DNA of 64,000 nt from JAYWGN01 sp043778255 (GCA_043778255.1 JAYWGN010000052.1:1-64000), one strand, 5' to 3'; positions 42,930-53,142 are shown, counted from the first letter of the stretch. The notes: generated by a model not told the origin, from the letters alone. Numbers and translations: made by a program.

Positions 42930-45900
42930 TTAGTTTTTAATTTTTGAGTTTGATTGTTCTTCGGCTACTACAATAGCTAATTTAACTTGGGCTTCTTTTT
43001 TCAAATTAGGGAGGGTAGTATTCTCTACAATGCTTTGTAGCGTTGCTTTTGCATTAAAGTAGTCTTTTTGTTTGTAATATATATCGCCTAATAATATATA
43101 GGCTTTTGTTTGCCATATTTCATAGGATCCTGATTTGTTTATTACTTCAAATGCTGCTTTTTCTGCCTCTGTGTATTTGGCTTGTATGTAGGTACAATTT
43201 GCAATTTCATATCGGGCTTCGGCAGCATAAGCAGCTTTATTAAGTTTAAGTACTTCTTTGTATAGGTTAATGGCTTCGGTATATAATTGTTGGCTTTGTT
43301 GTGTTTTGGCTACTATCATATAACTCAATACTTTATCATCGGTATTGCTATTTTTTTGCTGTATCAAATCTTTCGCATTTTTGGCTGTAGTTTCATTATA
43401 TTTTTGTTGGTAATATTGGCTACGTACTAAGCCCCTTAAAGCATCTAGCTTTATTTCTTGTGTGTTACCTATGGTATATAATTGTGTAAAATAAGTTTCT
43501 GCTTTTGCATAATTTTTCAGTTCAAAATAATTAATTTTTGCAGCTTGACTTATAGCTCTTTCGGCAAATTTGCTATTCCCCTTATTTGCTACAGTTTCGT
43601 AGTAAGTTACTGCATTAGTATAATCTTTTTTTGTATTATAAATTTCGGCAGTATAAAAATTTGCATTTATTATAAATGCACCATTGGCAAACTTTATACT
43701 ATAGTTTTCAAATCCTAATAAAGCATTATTTAAGTCATTATTGTTATATTGTTTTTCGGCTACTACATAAGTTAAGGAGTCCTCCTTGGTTATACTAATT
43801 GATTTGCCAACACTTCGCATATAATCGGCATACTCAGTTGCATTACCTTTTTCTACATATATTTTTTCTAGGCTTTCCAAAGCATCGTCGGCATATTCAT
43901 CATTAGGGTATTGGGTTACTAACTTTTTGTAGGCAGTTATTGCTTCGTCATTTTTGTTTGTATTGTTATAGCATATACCGAGGTTAAGCAATGCTTTAGG
44001 TTTAATACTTGCATCGGTTGAGGCTGTTACAAGGTTAAGGTAAGGTATGGCTTCATTATACTTATCTACTGCCATATAGGTGGTAGCTATTTCCATATAA
44101 GCATCATCTATAAGGTTAGTGGTAGGGTATTTTTTATCAATTGTTTTTAGTAGGGCAATTTTTTCATTACTGTTTGTAATGCCTACTGCTAGGGCTTTTT
44201 GGTAAGTTGCATAGTCAGCTTGCCAGTTTTTGCCTATAGCATTATCGTACATACTTATAGCTTTTTTAAAGTCTTTTGTCATATAGTAACAATCGGCAGT
44301 TCTTATATAAGCATCTTGTAATATTGCTGTAGTTGGTGTGTTGCTTATGGTTTCAAAATAGCCTAGTGCTCTACTATAATTTTCTTTACGTAGGTGTGCA
44401 TAGCCCAATGTATATTTTGCATTTGTTGCATTTACTTCGCCATTAGTTTCGGGCTTTAGTAGGTAATTATTCTGATAATATATAGCACTATCTAATTGTA
44501 AATTTTTGTAGGCAATTTCTCCTTTCCAAAATGTGGTGGGTTGTAATACGGTAGCATTATATTTGTTATCCAATATTTTGTTGAGCAGTGTTTCGGCAGT
44601 TGTGTAATCTTGGTCGTTAATGTATTCTATTGCCCTACCATACAGTATTTTAGGGTATAATTTTTTGGTGCTTTCAGTTGGGTTGGTTAGGCTTTCTATT
44701 TGTATTTGGGCTTCTCTAAAGTTGTTGGTACTAGTAAGTACTGCCACTAATAGCTCTCTAGCTTCGTTACTATTAGTTGCCGTAGGAAACTCATTAAGGT
44801 AATCTTTTAACTCTTGTAAAGCTATGTTGGTATAGCCTAATTCGTAACTCAATTTTGCATAGGTAAACTTAGAAATTTCTCGTTGCAATTCATTACTACT
44901 ATTAGCAGCACAATAGGCAAATGCTGTACGGGCATTAGCTTTTTGGTTTACCTTAAGGTATGCATCGCCCAATAAGTACATACTGTTTTGGCTTAGCGAA
45001 TCGGCAGTATTGGTTAACTGCTTAAATCCTTCAATTGCTTTTGCCCATCGTTTTTCGGTATAGTAACAATAGCTTAGTTCATACACATCTTCTCGCCTTA
45101 CTTTATCACTTTCGTTTACATATTTTTCAAGGTAAGGTAAGGCCTTGCTATATTCCTTTTTTTCAAAATAACCATGCCCAACAAGCTGCCTTAATTCAAT
45201 ATCGTAATAATTATTATTATTTTTTGCTAGTATGTTTTCACCATACTGTATGGCCTTATCTTTTTGGTTAGTAAAGTAATATATTTCTGCAATATAAAAT
45301 GGCACTACTTTGCTGTACGTTGGGTGTGTTTCTACTTTTTTAAAACTTTCCAATGCAACTTTATACTCTTTATCGTAATAGGCAATAAATCCATAATAAT
45401 AATTAGCATCGAGGTAGTGTTCATTATTGTCAAGCTGCCTTATGGTATTAAATAATGGTTTAGCAAGTGCAAATTGCGATTGTGTAAAGTAGCAGTAGGC
45501 CATTCCAAATTTTAAGTTGGCAATTTCTGTATTATTTAAGTTATCAATAGTTGTATTATTATAGTAATTAAGTGCAGTATTATATTGTTGATTGGTAAAG
45601 TAATATTGGGCAATATGGTAATTCATCATTTGTAACCTTGGTGTGTTAGCCACTACCATTAAGTAATTTTTGGCTGCTACTACAGCATTAGTATCGTTTT
45701 GCATAAGCCCACATACGGTTGCATAGTAATTTACATCGTCGGTTACTAAGCTTTGGTTAGCATAATCGGTGGTACGTATATTCGTTTGCAAATTTTTAAA
45801 TAACGGATAAGCCAAACTATAATTACCCATTGTGTACAATTCCTTTGCTTGTTTGTAAAAGGCTAAATCGTCGTTATATATTTTTGTTTGCTGTGCATTA

Positions 45901-45950
45901 GCATATATTAGTAATATTAATAAAATAAAAGTAAGGGTTAGTTTCTGCAT
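42930..45950 (-). CDS. Large secreted TPR protein
   Basis: 1006 residues: signal peptide (ends I-Y-A-N-A-Q), then TPR units throughout (for example L-G-I-C-Y-N-N-T-N-K-N-D-E-A-I-T-A-Y-K-K-L). Repeats of A-x-x-x-Y and Y-x-x-G give a long solenoid for protein contacts in the periplasm or at the outer membrane. It is the first gene of a run with the barrel protein and the small TPR protein. The next gene upstream is on the other strand; the 246-bp divergent region holds no clear promoter pair. Confidence 0.85.
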   Translation of the reverse strand: MQKLTLTFILLILLIYANAQQTKIYNDDLAFYKQAKELYTMGNYSLAYPLFKNLQTNIRTTDYANQSLVTDDVNYYATVCGLMQNDTNAVVAAKNYLMVVANTPRLQMMNYHIAQYYFTNQQYNTALNYYNNTTIDNLNNTEIANLKFGMAYCYFTQSQFALAKPLFNTIRQLDNNEHYLDANYYYGFIAYYDKEYKVALESFKKVETHPTYSKVVPFYIAEIYYFTNQKDKAIQYGENILAKNNNNYYDIELRQLVGHGYFEKKEYSKALPYLEKYVNESDKVRREDVYELSYCYYTEKRWAKAIEGFKQLTNTADSLSQNSMYLLGDAYLKVNQKANARTAFAYCAANSSNELQREISKFTYAKLSYELGYTNIALQELKDYLNEFPTATNSNEARELLVAVLTSTNNFREAQIQIESLTNPTESTKKLYPKILYGRAIEYINDQDYTTAETLLNKILDNKYNATVLQPTTFWKGEIAYKNLQLDSAIYYQNNYLLKPETNGEVNATNAKYTLGYAHLRKENYSRALGYFETISNTPTTAILQDAYIRTADCYYMTKDFKKAISMYDNAIGKNWQADYATYQKALAVGITNSNEKIALLKTIDKKYPTTNLIDDAYMEIATTYMAVDKYNEAIPYLNLVTASTDASIKPKALLNLGICYNNTNKNDEAITAYKKLVTQYPNDEYADDALESLEKIYVEKGNATEYADYMRSVGKSISITKEDSLTYVVAEKQYNNNDLNNALLGFENYSIKFANGAFIINANFYTAEIYNTKKDYTNAVTYYETVANKGNSKFAERAISQAAKINYFELKNYAKAETYFTQLYTIGNTQEIKLDALRGLVRSQYYQQKYNETTAKNAKDLIQQKNSNTDDKVLSYMIVAKTQQSQQLYTEAINLYKEVLKLNKAAYAAEARYEIANCTYIQAKYTEAEKAAFEVINKSGSYEIWQTKAYILLGDIYYKQKDYFNAKATLQSIVENTTLPNLKKEAQVKLAIVVAEEQSNSKIKN

Positions 45951-46196
45951 AGTAATTGATATTTCACTTTTGGTTTTGGTAATAGGGGTTGCACAACTGC
46001 AAGTATAATAACTAAGTATTAATAATTATGCCATAAAGGTAGTTTTATATTAATTTTAACTTTGTGTTTACTAACAGATGTTAAAAACTTTACTCAACCA
46101 ATTATTATATTTAATTATTTAAAACCTTCGGAGTACTACAATTTACAAAACTTTTTTTAACATTTTTACGTTAAGCAATACAATAAAACAAACATC

Positions 46197-47315
46197 ATGA
46201 AAAAAATCTACTTTTTTATTTCTCTTTTATTTTTGAGTATCATATTTTTTGCTTTTAGGAGTACCAAAAATAGCTATACTCCACCAAGCAGTTACTCTGG
46301 GGCTAATGGTTATACTTGTAACAGTTGCCACAGTGGCTCATTAAATAATGGCGGTAGTGTAACCGTTACAGGTTTGCCTACTAACTATACAGCTGGTGAA
46401 AGCTACCCAATTAGTGTAACTATCAATACAAGCCAACCTAATATTAAAAGATTTGGCTTTGAAATGGAAGTACGTAGTGCAGCGGCAAATGTAGGTGTAG
46501 GTACATTTAGTACTACCAATGGAAGTGTAAATTTATATTCCGATTATGAAATTAGCCATTTAAGTGCACCCATATTTTCCACAGTACAAACTTCTTATAC
46601 TTTTGATAATATTGTATGGACTGCTCCAAGTACACCAGGTTCAGATGATGTATCGGTTAACTTTTTTGTAGCTGGTATGGCAGCAAACGGAACAGGAAGT
46701 AATGGAGGTGATTTTGTGTATACTGCTACAAGAAACACTACCTTGCCTGTGCAGCTTAATTATATAAATATAGTAGCCACTACTGATGATAAAGTGCAGC
46801 TAAATTGGCAAACAGCACAAGAGGTTAATAACAAAAATTTTGATATAGAACGAAGTACAAATGGTGTAGCTTTTGAAAAAATAGGCTTGGTAAATGGACT
46901 AATTAATAGTACCGTATTAAAAAACTACACATTTACAGATAATACCCCTCCATTTTTAGATAAAAAAATATATTACCGTTTAAAACAAATAGATATTAAT
47001 GGTGCTTTTCAATACAGTAAAATATTGTCTATAATAATACGTAATAAGCAAATTTTTACTGTACAAGTATACCCAACCCCACTAGTATATAGTAACAACT
47101 TAACAGTACAAATTGCTGCAATTGAGGCTTCAAAAGCTACACTTACTTTGTACAATACTGTTGGGTTAAAAGTATTTACCAAAAATATAAACTTACTTAA
47201 CGGCAATAATTATTATACGCTTAATAGTAGTGAAATACCCTACAGCAAAGGGTTGTATACACTAGTAATTAATAATGGTAGTACAACTAAGCAATTGCCA
47301 GTAATGATACAATAA
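46197..47315 (+). CDS. Secreted Reeler-like (choice-of-anchor V) protein with T9SS sorting domain
   Basis: 372 residues: signal peptide, a first domain (about 30-180) beginning with Y-T-C-N-S-C-H-S-G (a CxxCH haem-like motif that is usual in this choice-of-anchor domain), then a Fn3-like module (about 190-290; W-Q-T-A-Q-E-V-N-N-K-N-F-D-I-E-R-S), and a C-terminal type A sorting domain (V-Y-P-T-P-L..., final K-Q-L-P-V-M-I-Q). The last domain directs export by the type IX system and surface attachment. Whether the CxxCH binds haem is unknown. A terminator follows. Confidence 0.85.
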   Translation: MKKIYFFISLLFLSIIFFAFRSTKNSYTPPSSYSGANGYTCNSCHSGSLNNGGSVTVTGLPTNYTAGESYPISVTINTSQPNIKRFGFEMEVRSAAANVGVGTFSTTNGSVNLYSDYEISHLSAPIFSTVQTSYTFDNIVWTAPSTPGSDDVSVNFFVAGMAANGTGSNGGDFVYTATRNTTLPVQLNYINIVATTDDKVQLNWQTAQEVNNKNFDIERSTNGVAFEKIGLVNGLINSTVLKNYTFTDNTPPFLDKKIYYRLKQIDINGAFQYSKILSIIIRNKQIFTVQVYPTPLVYSNNLTVQIAAIEASKATLTLYNTVGLKVFTKNINLLNGNNYYTLNSSEIPYSKGLYTLVINNGSTTKQLPVMIQ

Positions 47316-47343
47316 GTGTATATACCTATTAATAAAATGTATT

Positions 47344-47376
47344 AAAGTCGTTAGTTTAGTTAACGGCTTTTTTTTA
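47344..47376 (+). terminator. Intrinsic terminator after the T9SS-sorted protein
   Basis: AAAGTCGTTA (47344-47353) pairs with TAACGGCTTT (47361-47370, one G-U pair), followed by a T-run. Confidence 0.75.
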
Positions 47377-47422
47377 TTTGGTACAATAAAAAAGAAAATT
47401 GAAATTGCACAAAATAAATAAA

Positions 47423-47839
47423 ATGAAAAAATTACTTTCTACAAAATATAACGAGAACATTTGGAGCTTAGGGTTACTATTGCTACGTGTTACCTTTGGC
47501 TTAATAATGATGAAACATGGCTTGGATAAATTAACCGATTATAACAATGTAAAAGGTATGAATCAACTATTTGGTTCGCCTACCGATGCTTTGCTTGTAA
47601 TATTTGCAGAGTTTTTCTGTGCTGTATTTATAGTATTGGGTTTGTTTACAAGGTTTGCCGCTATACCACTTATTGTTACAATGGCAGTGGCATTTTTTAA
47701 GGTACACAACCATATTATATTTTGCAATAAATGTGCAAGTGGTAGTGGTGAAGTAGCCTTACTTTACTTGGTTGCATTTACGGTATTATTACTTACAGGT
47801 CCGGGCAAATTTAGTGTTGATAAAATGATAGCAAAATAA
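47423..47839 (+). CDS. DoxX-family membrane protein
   Basis: 138 residues from ATG 47423 (longer start lacks support). Four hydrophobic helices with the DoxX opening L-G-L-L-L-L-R-V-T-F-G-L-I-M-M-K-H-G-L-D-K-L near 15-36 and E-F-F-C-A-V-F-I-V-L-G near 62. Family members are small inner-membrane proteins, some linked to quinone or thiol redox, most undefined. It converges with the RNA methyltransferase gene, ends 7 bp apart. Confidence 0.85.
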   Translation: MKKLLSTKYNENIWSLGLLLLRVTFGLIMMKHGLDKLTDYNNVKGMNQLFGSPTDALLVIFAEFFCAVFIVLGLFTRFAAIPLIVTMAVAFFKVHNHIIFCNKCASGSGEVALLYLVAFTVLLLTGPGKFSVDKMIAK

Positions 47840-47846
47840 CCACCAC

Positions 47847-48581
47847 TTATACCAAATGCGATAATATAATACCTGTTGCCACCGCTACATTTAACGATTC
47901 AGCATTGCCCTTACCCACAATGCTTACTTGCTGTGTTGCCAACTCTGTAAGGCTTTGGCTTATACCATTACCCTCATTACCCATTATAATTATTCCATTT
48001 TGTAAAGGTTCTATTTTTTTTATATCAGTGCCATGTACAGTAGCAATGGCTACATTTACAATATTGTTAGTTACTATATAATTAGCAAGGTTAGTATAAG
48101 TAATAGTAACTCTTATAAAGCTACCCATAGTAGCCTGTATTACTTTAGGCATTTGCCAATCAACGGTAGTATGGCTGCATAGTATATGTTGTATGCCAAA
48201 CCAATCGGCTAGCCTAATTATAGTACCCATATTGCCAGGGTCCTGTATGCCATCTAAAGCTAATACAAGTTGTGTGTTAGAATTGGGCTGCTCAGTATCA
48301 GTATAATTTTCTACAATAGCCAGTACTTTATTTGGTGTAGTAAGGTTGCTAATTTTTTGTAATTCTGCTAAGCTAATTTCAGTTATTGGTATATTTTTAT
48401 ACAATGCTTTGTTGGCCGCAACCCATTGTGGCAAAGCATATAATTCAGTTATAGTATATTTTTTTTGTGTTAACAATTCACTTATTATTTTTTCGCCTTC
48501 GGCTAAAAAAAAGTTTTCTTGTAGTCTTTGTTTTTTATGGCACAAAGTTTGGATATATTTGACTTTATTTTTACTTAGCAT
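47847..48581 (-). CDS. SpoU/TrmH-type RNA 2'-O-ribose methyltransferase
   Basis: 244 residues: an N-terminal substrate-binding region (R-L-Q-E-N-F-F-L-A-E-G-E-K near 18-30) and a C-terminal knot with the three SPOUT motifs: L-D-G-I-Q-D-P-G-N-M-G-T-I-I-R near 108, I-I-M-G-N-E-G-N-G-I near 196, and G-N-A-E-S-L-N-V-A-V-A near 224. It methylates tRNA or 23S rRNA ribose; target cannot be told from the sequence. Divergent from the Omp85 gene by 24 bp. Confidence 0.92.
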   Translation of the reverse strand: MLSKNKVKYIQTLCHKKQRLQENFFLAEGEKIISELLTQKKYTITELYALPQWVAANKALYKNIPITEISLAELQKISNLTTPNKVLAIVENYTDTEQPNSNTQLVLALDGIQDPGNMGTIIRLADWFGIQHILCSHTTVDWQMPKVIQATMGSFIRVTITYTNLANYIVTNNIVNVAIATVHGTDIKKIEPLQNGIIIMGNEGNGISQSLTELATQQVSIVGKGNAESLNVAVATGIILSHLV

Positions 48582-48605
48582 TCCATTCTTATTTTTAAAA
48601 AGTAC

Positions 48606-50918
48606 ATGTACAAAAAAACAACTATTTTCACAGTTATACTAACAATTGTACTATTAAGTGCTTGCCAGTTGGCCAAATATCCACCCAACCAAATATATGC
48701 ACACAAAATAAAAATAGATATTAAGGGCAATTATGATACTTACGAAAAAAAAGTACTGCTCAATAAATTAGAAAAACAGTTAGATGATAGTTTGGTGTAT
48801 AGCCGTAAACGAAAAAAATTATTTGGCTTTATACCTTACACCCAAAAGCAATACCACACATTTGATACTGTAAGTATTAACCGAACCTTCGATTTTTTTA
48901 AAGCAACTTATGTTGCCAACGGTTATTTTAGGGGTGGTATAAGTACAGCAAAAGTTAACTCAGTAAAGGGTAACGATACCTTTCGTAAAGAAATTGTATT
49001 TACAGTACAGCCCTTTCAAAATCATAAAATTGATACTATAATATATGCAATACCTGATAGTGGCTTATTAGCTATAACCCTAAGCAGTAAGGGTGGTACA
49101 GTACTGCACAAAAACGATTACTATTCACAAGATTTGTTAGATGCCGAAAGGCGAAGATTGGCAGCACTGTATCGTAACAATGGCTACCTCAAAATAAATA
49201 AAGACGATATAAAAATAATAGCTGATACCATAAATACAGCTTTAATACAAATACCCGAAGATGTAGTAGAGCAACAGCAATTGTATGAAAAAGCAATAGC
49301 ATTTAACAATAAACCTACCACCACTATTACACTTAAAATAAGTGATACCTTGAGCAAAGCAAAGCTTAGCAAATATTATATAGGCAACATAAATGTACAT
49401 ACCGATAATATAAATGAAGATAGCCTTCCGCCCAATAAAGATGCAATAGACAACACAAGTATTACCAAGTATTATTATCAAAATACTTTTAAAAATAATA
49501 TAATAAAGGACAATATTTATTTTAAAAAGGGCGATTTATTTAATCAAGATGCCTTGGATAAAACTGTAGAAAGATTTAACTTTTTGGGTCCATGGAAACA
49601 AGTAATTGTAAGTGCCAACGATACAAACCAAATAGTTGATTTTACATTTTACATGTTGCCTTACGCCAAGTATAGTAGAGATATTAAGTTGGAGGGCAGC
49701 TACAATCAGAACAACAATAATTCAATAATTACTAACTTACTGGGTACTAATGTTACATTTAATTTAAAAAATAGGAATTTTAATAAAGATGGTATTCAAA
49801 CAAATTTTTTGGCAATAGCAAGTGCCGAATTTGGGCAAGGTGAACTTATAAATACCTACCAAGGCGGATTAAGCTATACGTTTACCATACCTAAGTTTGT
49901 ACCTAAGTTAAGGTGGTTAGCACCAAAAGGTGAGGCCAAACAATCATTTATAAATACCAATACTAACTTTGCTAAAAAAATTGATGATTTTGAATTGGTA
50001 GATTTGGGTGTAGGTTATGGCTTACAATGGCGTGGTGCCAAAAAATGGAGCAACCAATTAATACTACCCAATATTGAAAATAAAAACTTAAAAATATTAG
50101 CCGGTTTAGCACAAAGAATAGCTGCAAACCCTTTGCTGGGGCTTTACTACAGCGATGGACTCATATTTAGTGGTAAGTTTAATGCAACTAACAAGGTTAT
50201 AAAAAAAGAAAATTTGCAGCAAGAAAAACTCAACTTTACTACTAACAGATTTGGTGTGGAGCTCTCTGGTTTTCCTACAGGTATTTCCAAAACAATAGAC
50301 AGTAACCTATTTAGCTTTGCTAAACTTGAATTAGAAAAAACTTGGAATATACAACGACCCAAAGCCACTTGGGCATTTAGAACAATGCTTGGTATTGGCT
50401 TTAACCCATTTAACACCTCATTACAAAAAAATGAACATTTACCATTTTTTAGGCAGTTTATTAGTGGTGGTCCTAATAGTATGAGAGCATGGACAATAAG
50501 GAGCTTAAGTAGCTACAGTACACGTACTAACTCCAACACTCAAAATACTTACTTTGGCGATGTACAAGCCGAGGTTAATGCAGAGTATCGTTTTTTAATT
50601 ACCAAACTTATTGGTATACCTATACGTGGTGCTTTTTTTATTGATGCAGGTAATATTTGGAATTGGAAACCAATAGATAAAACTGCCGTTCCAAGTAATT
50701 TGAATAGTGTTCAAAAAATTGCAAATGATATTGGAATTGCTGCCGGTACAAGTGTAAGGGTTGACTTTACTTACTTTATAATAAGACTCGACATAGGCTT
50801 GAAAATAAAAGAGCCAAATGATATAAACGGCGGTGGTGGCTGGTTTAGGAAAGATAACTTTAACCTTATAAACCTAAAACCGTACAAACTACAAGTAGGT
50901 ATTGGTTATCCATTTTAA
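48606..50918 (+). CDS. Omp85-family (BamA/TamA-like) outer-membrane lipoprotein
   Basis: 770 residues. A lipoprotein signal ends in L-L-S-A-C (Cys near 20). POTRA-like modules occupy about 30-410 and a D15/Omp85 barrel the rest, with F-I-S-G-G-P-N-S-M-R-A-W near 620 (the family's R-G-like lid motif) and the C-terminal G-I-G-Y-P-F. A lipid anchor on an Omp85 protein differs from BamA, and points to a TamA-like or Bacteroidota-specific assembly factor. It sits alone; no tamB is adjacent. Confidence 0.87.
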   Translation: MYKKTTIFTVILTIVLLSACQLAKYPPNQIYAHKIKIDIKGNYDTYEKKVLLNKLEKQLDDSLVYSRKRKKLFGFIPYTQKQYHTFDTVSINRTFDFFKATYVANGYFRGGISTAKVNSVKGNDTFRKEIVFTVQPFQNHKIDTIIYAIPDSGLLAITLSSKGGTVLHKNDYYSQDLLDAERRRLAALYRNNGYLKINKDDIKIIADTINTALIQIPEDVVEQQQLYEKAIAFNNKPTTTITLKISDTLSKAKLSKYYIGNINVHTDNINEDSLPPNKDAIDNTSITKYYYQNTFKNNIIKDNIYFKKGDLFNQDALDKTVERFNFLGPWKQVIVSANDTNQIVDFTFYMLPYAKYSRDIKLEGSYNQNNNNSIITNLLGTNVTFNLKNRNFNKDGIQTNFLAIASAEFGQGELINTYQGGLSYTFTIPKFVPKLRWLAPKGEAKQSFINTNTNFAKKIDDFELVDLGVGYGLQWRGAKKWSNQLILPNIENKNLKILAGLAQRIAANPLLGLYYSDGLIFSGKFNATNKVIKKENLQQEKLNFTTNRFGVELSGFPTGISKTIDSNLFSFAKLELEKTWNIQRPKATWAFRTMLGIGFNPFNTSLQKNEHLPFFRQFISGGPNSMRAWTIRSLSSYSTRTNSNTQNTYFGDVQAEVNAEYRFLITKLIGIPIRGAFFIDAGNIWNWKPIDKTAVPSNLNSVQKIANDIGIAAGTSVRVDFTYFIIRLDIGLKIKEPNDINGGGGWFRKDNFNLINLKPYKLQVGIGYPF

Positions 50919-50959
50919 GTTAGTTTTAGGTATAATTTTTCTTACTATTACTATGTAAA

Positions 50960-50967
50960 TAAATTTG
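50960..50967 (+). promoter_or_regulatory. -7 promoter motif upstream of the metallo-hydrolase gene
   Basis: TAAATTTG fits TAnnTTTG, 13 bases before ATG 50980; the leader would be very short. Confidence 0.35.
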
Positions 50968-50979
50968 TAACTTTAACAC

Positions 50980-51882
50980 ATGAAAAGAAACACATTTATA
51001 AAAACAACTGCAATTGCAAGTGGGCTTTTGTTTTTTTCAAAATATACAAGCCTTGCCAACTTACTAACCAAAGCGGGTTACGAGGTTAAAATGCTAACTG
51101 AAAGTATTGGCATATTTACCGAAAAAGGAGGTACAATTTTATTTTATTTAGATAAAAAAGGCATAGTAGTAGTGGACACACAATTCCCCGATACTGCCCA
51201 ACATTTGATTGAAGAAATAAAAAAGAAATCGCAAAAAAAATATGCTTACCTAATTAATACTCACCACCACGGCGACCACACAAGTGGTAACATTGCTTTT
51301 AAAAATTTGGTAACTACAATAGTAGCACATACCAATAGTGTTGCAAACCAAAAAGCAGCTGCTGCAAAGCAAAAAAATGAAGACAAACAATTGTATGCTA
51401 ACACAACATTTGATACAACTTGGAGCAAAAAATTAGGGAAAGAAGTTATAGAACTTTCATACTTTGGAGCTGCACATACCAATGGCGATATAGCGGTACA
51501 TTTTACCAAAGCTAATGTTGTACACCTTGGCGATTTGGTATTTAACCGAAGGTACCCTTATATTGATAAAAATGCTGGAGCTAGTATTGTAAGTTGGATA
51601 AATGTATTGCAACAAATACAAGCCAAATATGCCGATAACACCACATTTGTATTTGGGCATGCTAATGATGGCTATACTGTTACAGGCACAAAAGCTGACA
51701 TTAAAGCTTTTGAAAACTACCTTACACAACTCCGCAACTTTGTAATAAACGAAATACAACTAGGCAAAACGAAAGATGAAATAATAAAAGCTAAAGCAAT
51801 ACCAGGCAATACTGAGTGGAGAGGCGACGGTATTGAAAGAGGCTTAACTGCTGCATGTATTGAATTAATTGATGAAGTGTAA
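50980..51882 (+). CDS. Exported metallo-beta-lactamase-fold hydrolase
   Basis: 300 residues with an N-terminal export signal (about 1-27). Zinc motif T-H-H-H-G-D-H (His95, His97, Asp99, His100), later His in G-A-A-H-T-N-G-D, and H-L-G-D-L-V-F near 178 and F-G-H-A near 224. It resembles the exported MBL hydrolases of Bacteroidota; whether it acts on beta-lactams or on other esters and lactones cannot be told. No repressor is adjacent. Confidence 0.85.
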   Translation: MKRNTFIKTTAIASGLLFFSKYTSLANLLTKAGYEVKMLTESIGIFTEKGGTILFYLDKKGIVVVDTQFPDTAQHLIEEIKKKSQKKYAYLINTHHHGDHTSGNIAFKNLVTTIVAHTNSVANQKAAAAKQKNEDKQLYANTTFDTTWSKKLGKEVIELSYFGAAHTNGDIAVHFTKANVVHLGDLVFNRRYPYIDKNAGASIVSWINVLQQIQAKYADNTTFVFGHANDGYTVTGTKADIKAFENYLTQLRNFVINEIQLGKTKDEIIKAKAIPGNTEWRGDGIERGLTAACIELIDEV

Positions 51883-51998
51883 CCCACTTAATTTTGTTAA
51901 TCGATTGTAAAATAAGGTTATTTGTTTGCATAAGCTACAACTAAATACTATTTTTACAACTCATAATAAATAATAAAAACAATAAATATTTAAAAAAA

Positions 51999-52604
51999 AT
52001 GAAAACAATTTACACCATTGCAGCATTGCTTAGCTTAACAATAGGCTTAAATGCACAAACCACTAAAGTTGCAACAAAAGCAACAGGAAAATATAAAACT
52101 AAATCAGCTGTAACACCTCCAAAAAAAGTAGGAACCCCCGTAATGGTGGAAGCTCCAGCTATGGATGATCATGCCGGTCATAACCATACCCCCGCAGCTG
52201 CAACTCCAGCACTAATTGATATTGCAAAGCCAGTAGCCGAAGACAATTTGGGCTTAGCCGAAACTACTTACAACTTTGGTAAAATAATACAAGCAAAGCC
52301 AGTAACCCATGATTTTGCATTTGCTAATAGCGGCAAAAGTGAATTGGTATTAGATAACGTAGTAGCAGGTTGTGGTTGTACTACACCAACTTGGGATAAA
52401 ACAGCAAAATATAAGGCTGGCGATAAAGGTCAAATAAATGTAGGGTTTAATGCTGGTGGCGTTGGTGCATTTACCAAAACAGTTACCATAACTTACAATG
52501 GTGGCCTTACCAAACAAATTACAATTACTGGCGAAGTGTATGCAGCCCCAGCTACACCAGCACCAGAAAACAAAGGGGTTCAAATGCTTAATGGTAAGCA
52601 ATAA
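51999..52604 (+). CDS. DUF1573 protein with His/Asp-rich segment
   Basis: 201 residues: signal peptide, a low-complexity region of about 60 residues with M-D-D-H-A-G-H-N-H-T-P near 52-62 (metal-binding-like), then one DUF1573 domain with A-G-C-G-C-T-T-P. The next gene is a shorter DUF1573 paralogue; the third family member is at 14374. Role unknown; the H-rich stretch suggests metal contact (inference). Confidence 0.85.
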   Translation: MKTIYTIAALLSLTIGLNAQTTKVATKATGKYKTKSAVTPPKKVGTPVMVEAPAMDDHAGHNHTPAAATPALIDIAKPVAEDNLGLAETTYNFGKIIQAKPVTHDFAFANSGKSELVLDNVVAGCGCTTPTWDKTAKYKAGDKGQINVGFNAGGVGAFTKTVTITYNGGLTKQITITGEVYAAPATPAPENKGVQMLNGKQ

Positions 52605-52641
52605 CCTTATTAACTAAATTATTAAATAAAGATAGACAAAT

Positions 52642-53046
52642 ATGCAAAAAATAATAGCAATAATAGCTTTACTATTTACACTACAAATACAAGCACAAAC
52701 GGCTGCAAGTGTAGTAAAGTTTGAAAAATTAGAGTATAACTTTGGAAAAATAACTCAGAATGTTCCTGTTAAGTATGCTTTCAAATTTAAAAATGTAAGT
52801 ACTAAACCAATAGTAGTGGAAAATGCAACAGCAAGCTGTGGTTGTACTACACCCGAGTGGGCTAAAACTCCCATATTAGCTGCAAAAAGTAGCGAAATAA
52901 AAGCTGGGTTTAATGCTGCAAGTGCAGGACCTTTTGAAAAAACAATAACAGTAAAACTACAAGGTATAGCATTACCAGTTGAACTCAAAATTAAAGGCGA
53001 AGTTGTAGCATCCGCAACACCAGCAAAAGCTGAAAAGCAACGATAA
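52642..53046 (+). CDS. DUF1573 protein
   Basis: 134 residues: signal peptide (ends Q-I-Q-A-Q) and one DUF1573 domain with A-S-C-G-C-T-T-P-E-W-A. It lies 37 bp after the longer paralogue and is about 40 percent identical over the domain by eye (C-G-C-T-T-P, F-N-A). Tandem duplication is likely; the short form lacks the H-rich segment. Confidence 0.85.
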   Translation: MQKIIAIIALLFTLQIQAQTAASVVKFEKLEYNFGKITQNVPVKYAFKFKNVSTKPIVVENATASCGCTTPEWAKTPILAAKSSEIKAGFNAASAGPFEKTITVKLQGIALPVELKIKGEVVASATPAKAEKQR

Positions 53047-53142
53047 TATTTTCGACTTCTCTACATTCATAATTGTAATTTGCCAATTAAAAATTAGTTT
53101 TTTTGATTGGCATTTTTGTTTGTTGTATTTTTAATTTGTAAT

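Noticed and set aside
46197..47315. c-type cytochrome
   Set aside because: Only one CxxCH is seen and the rest of the domain matches a choice-of-anchor module, so haem binding is left as a question.
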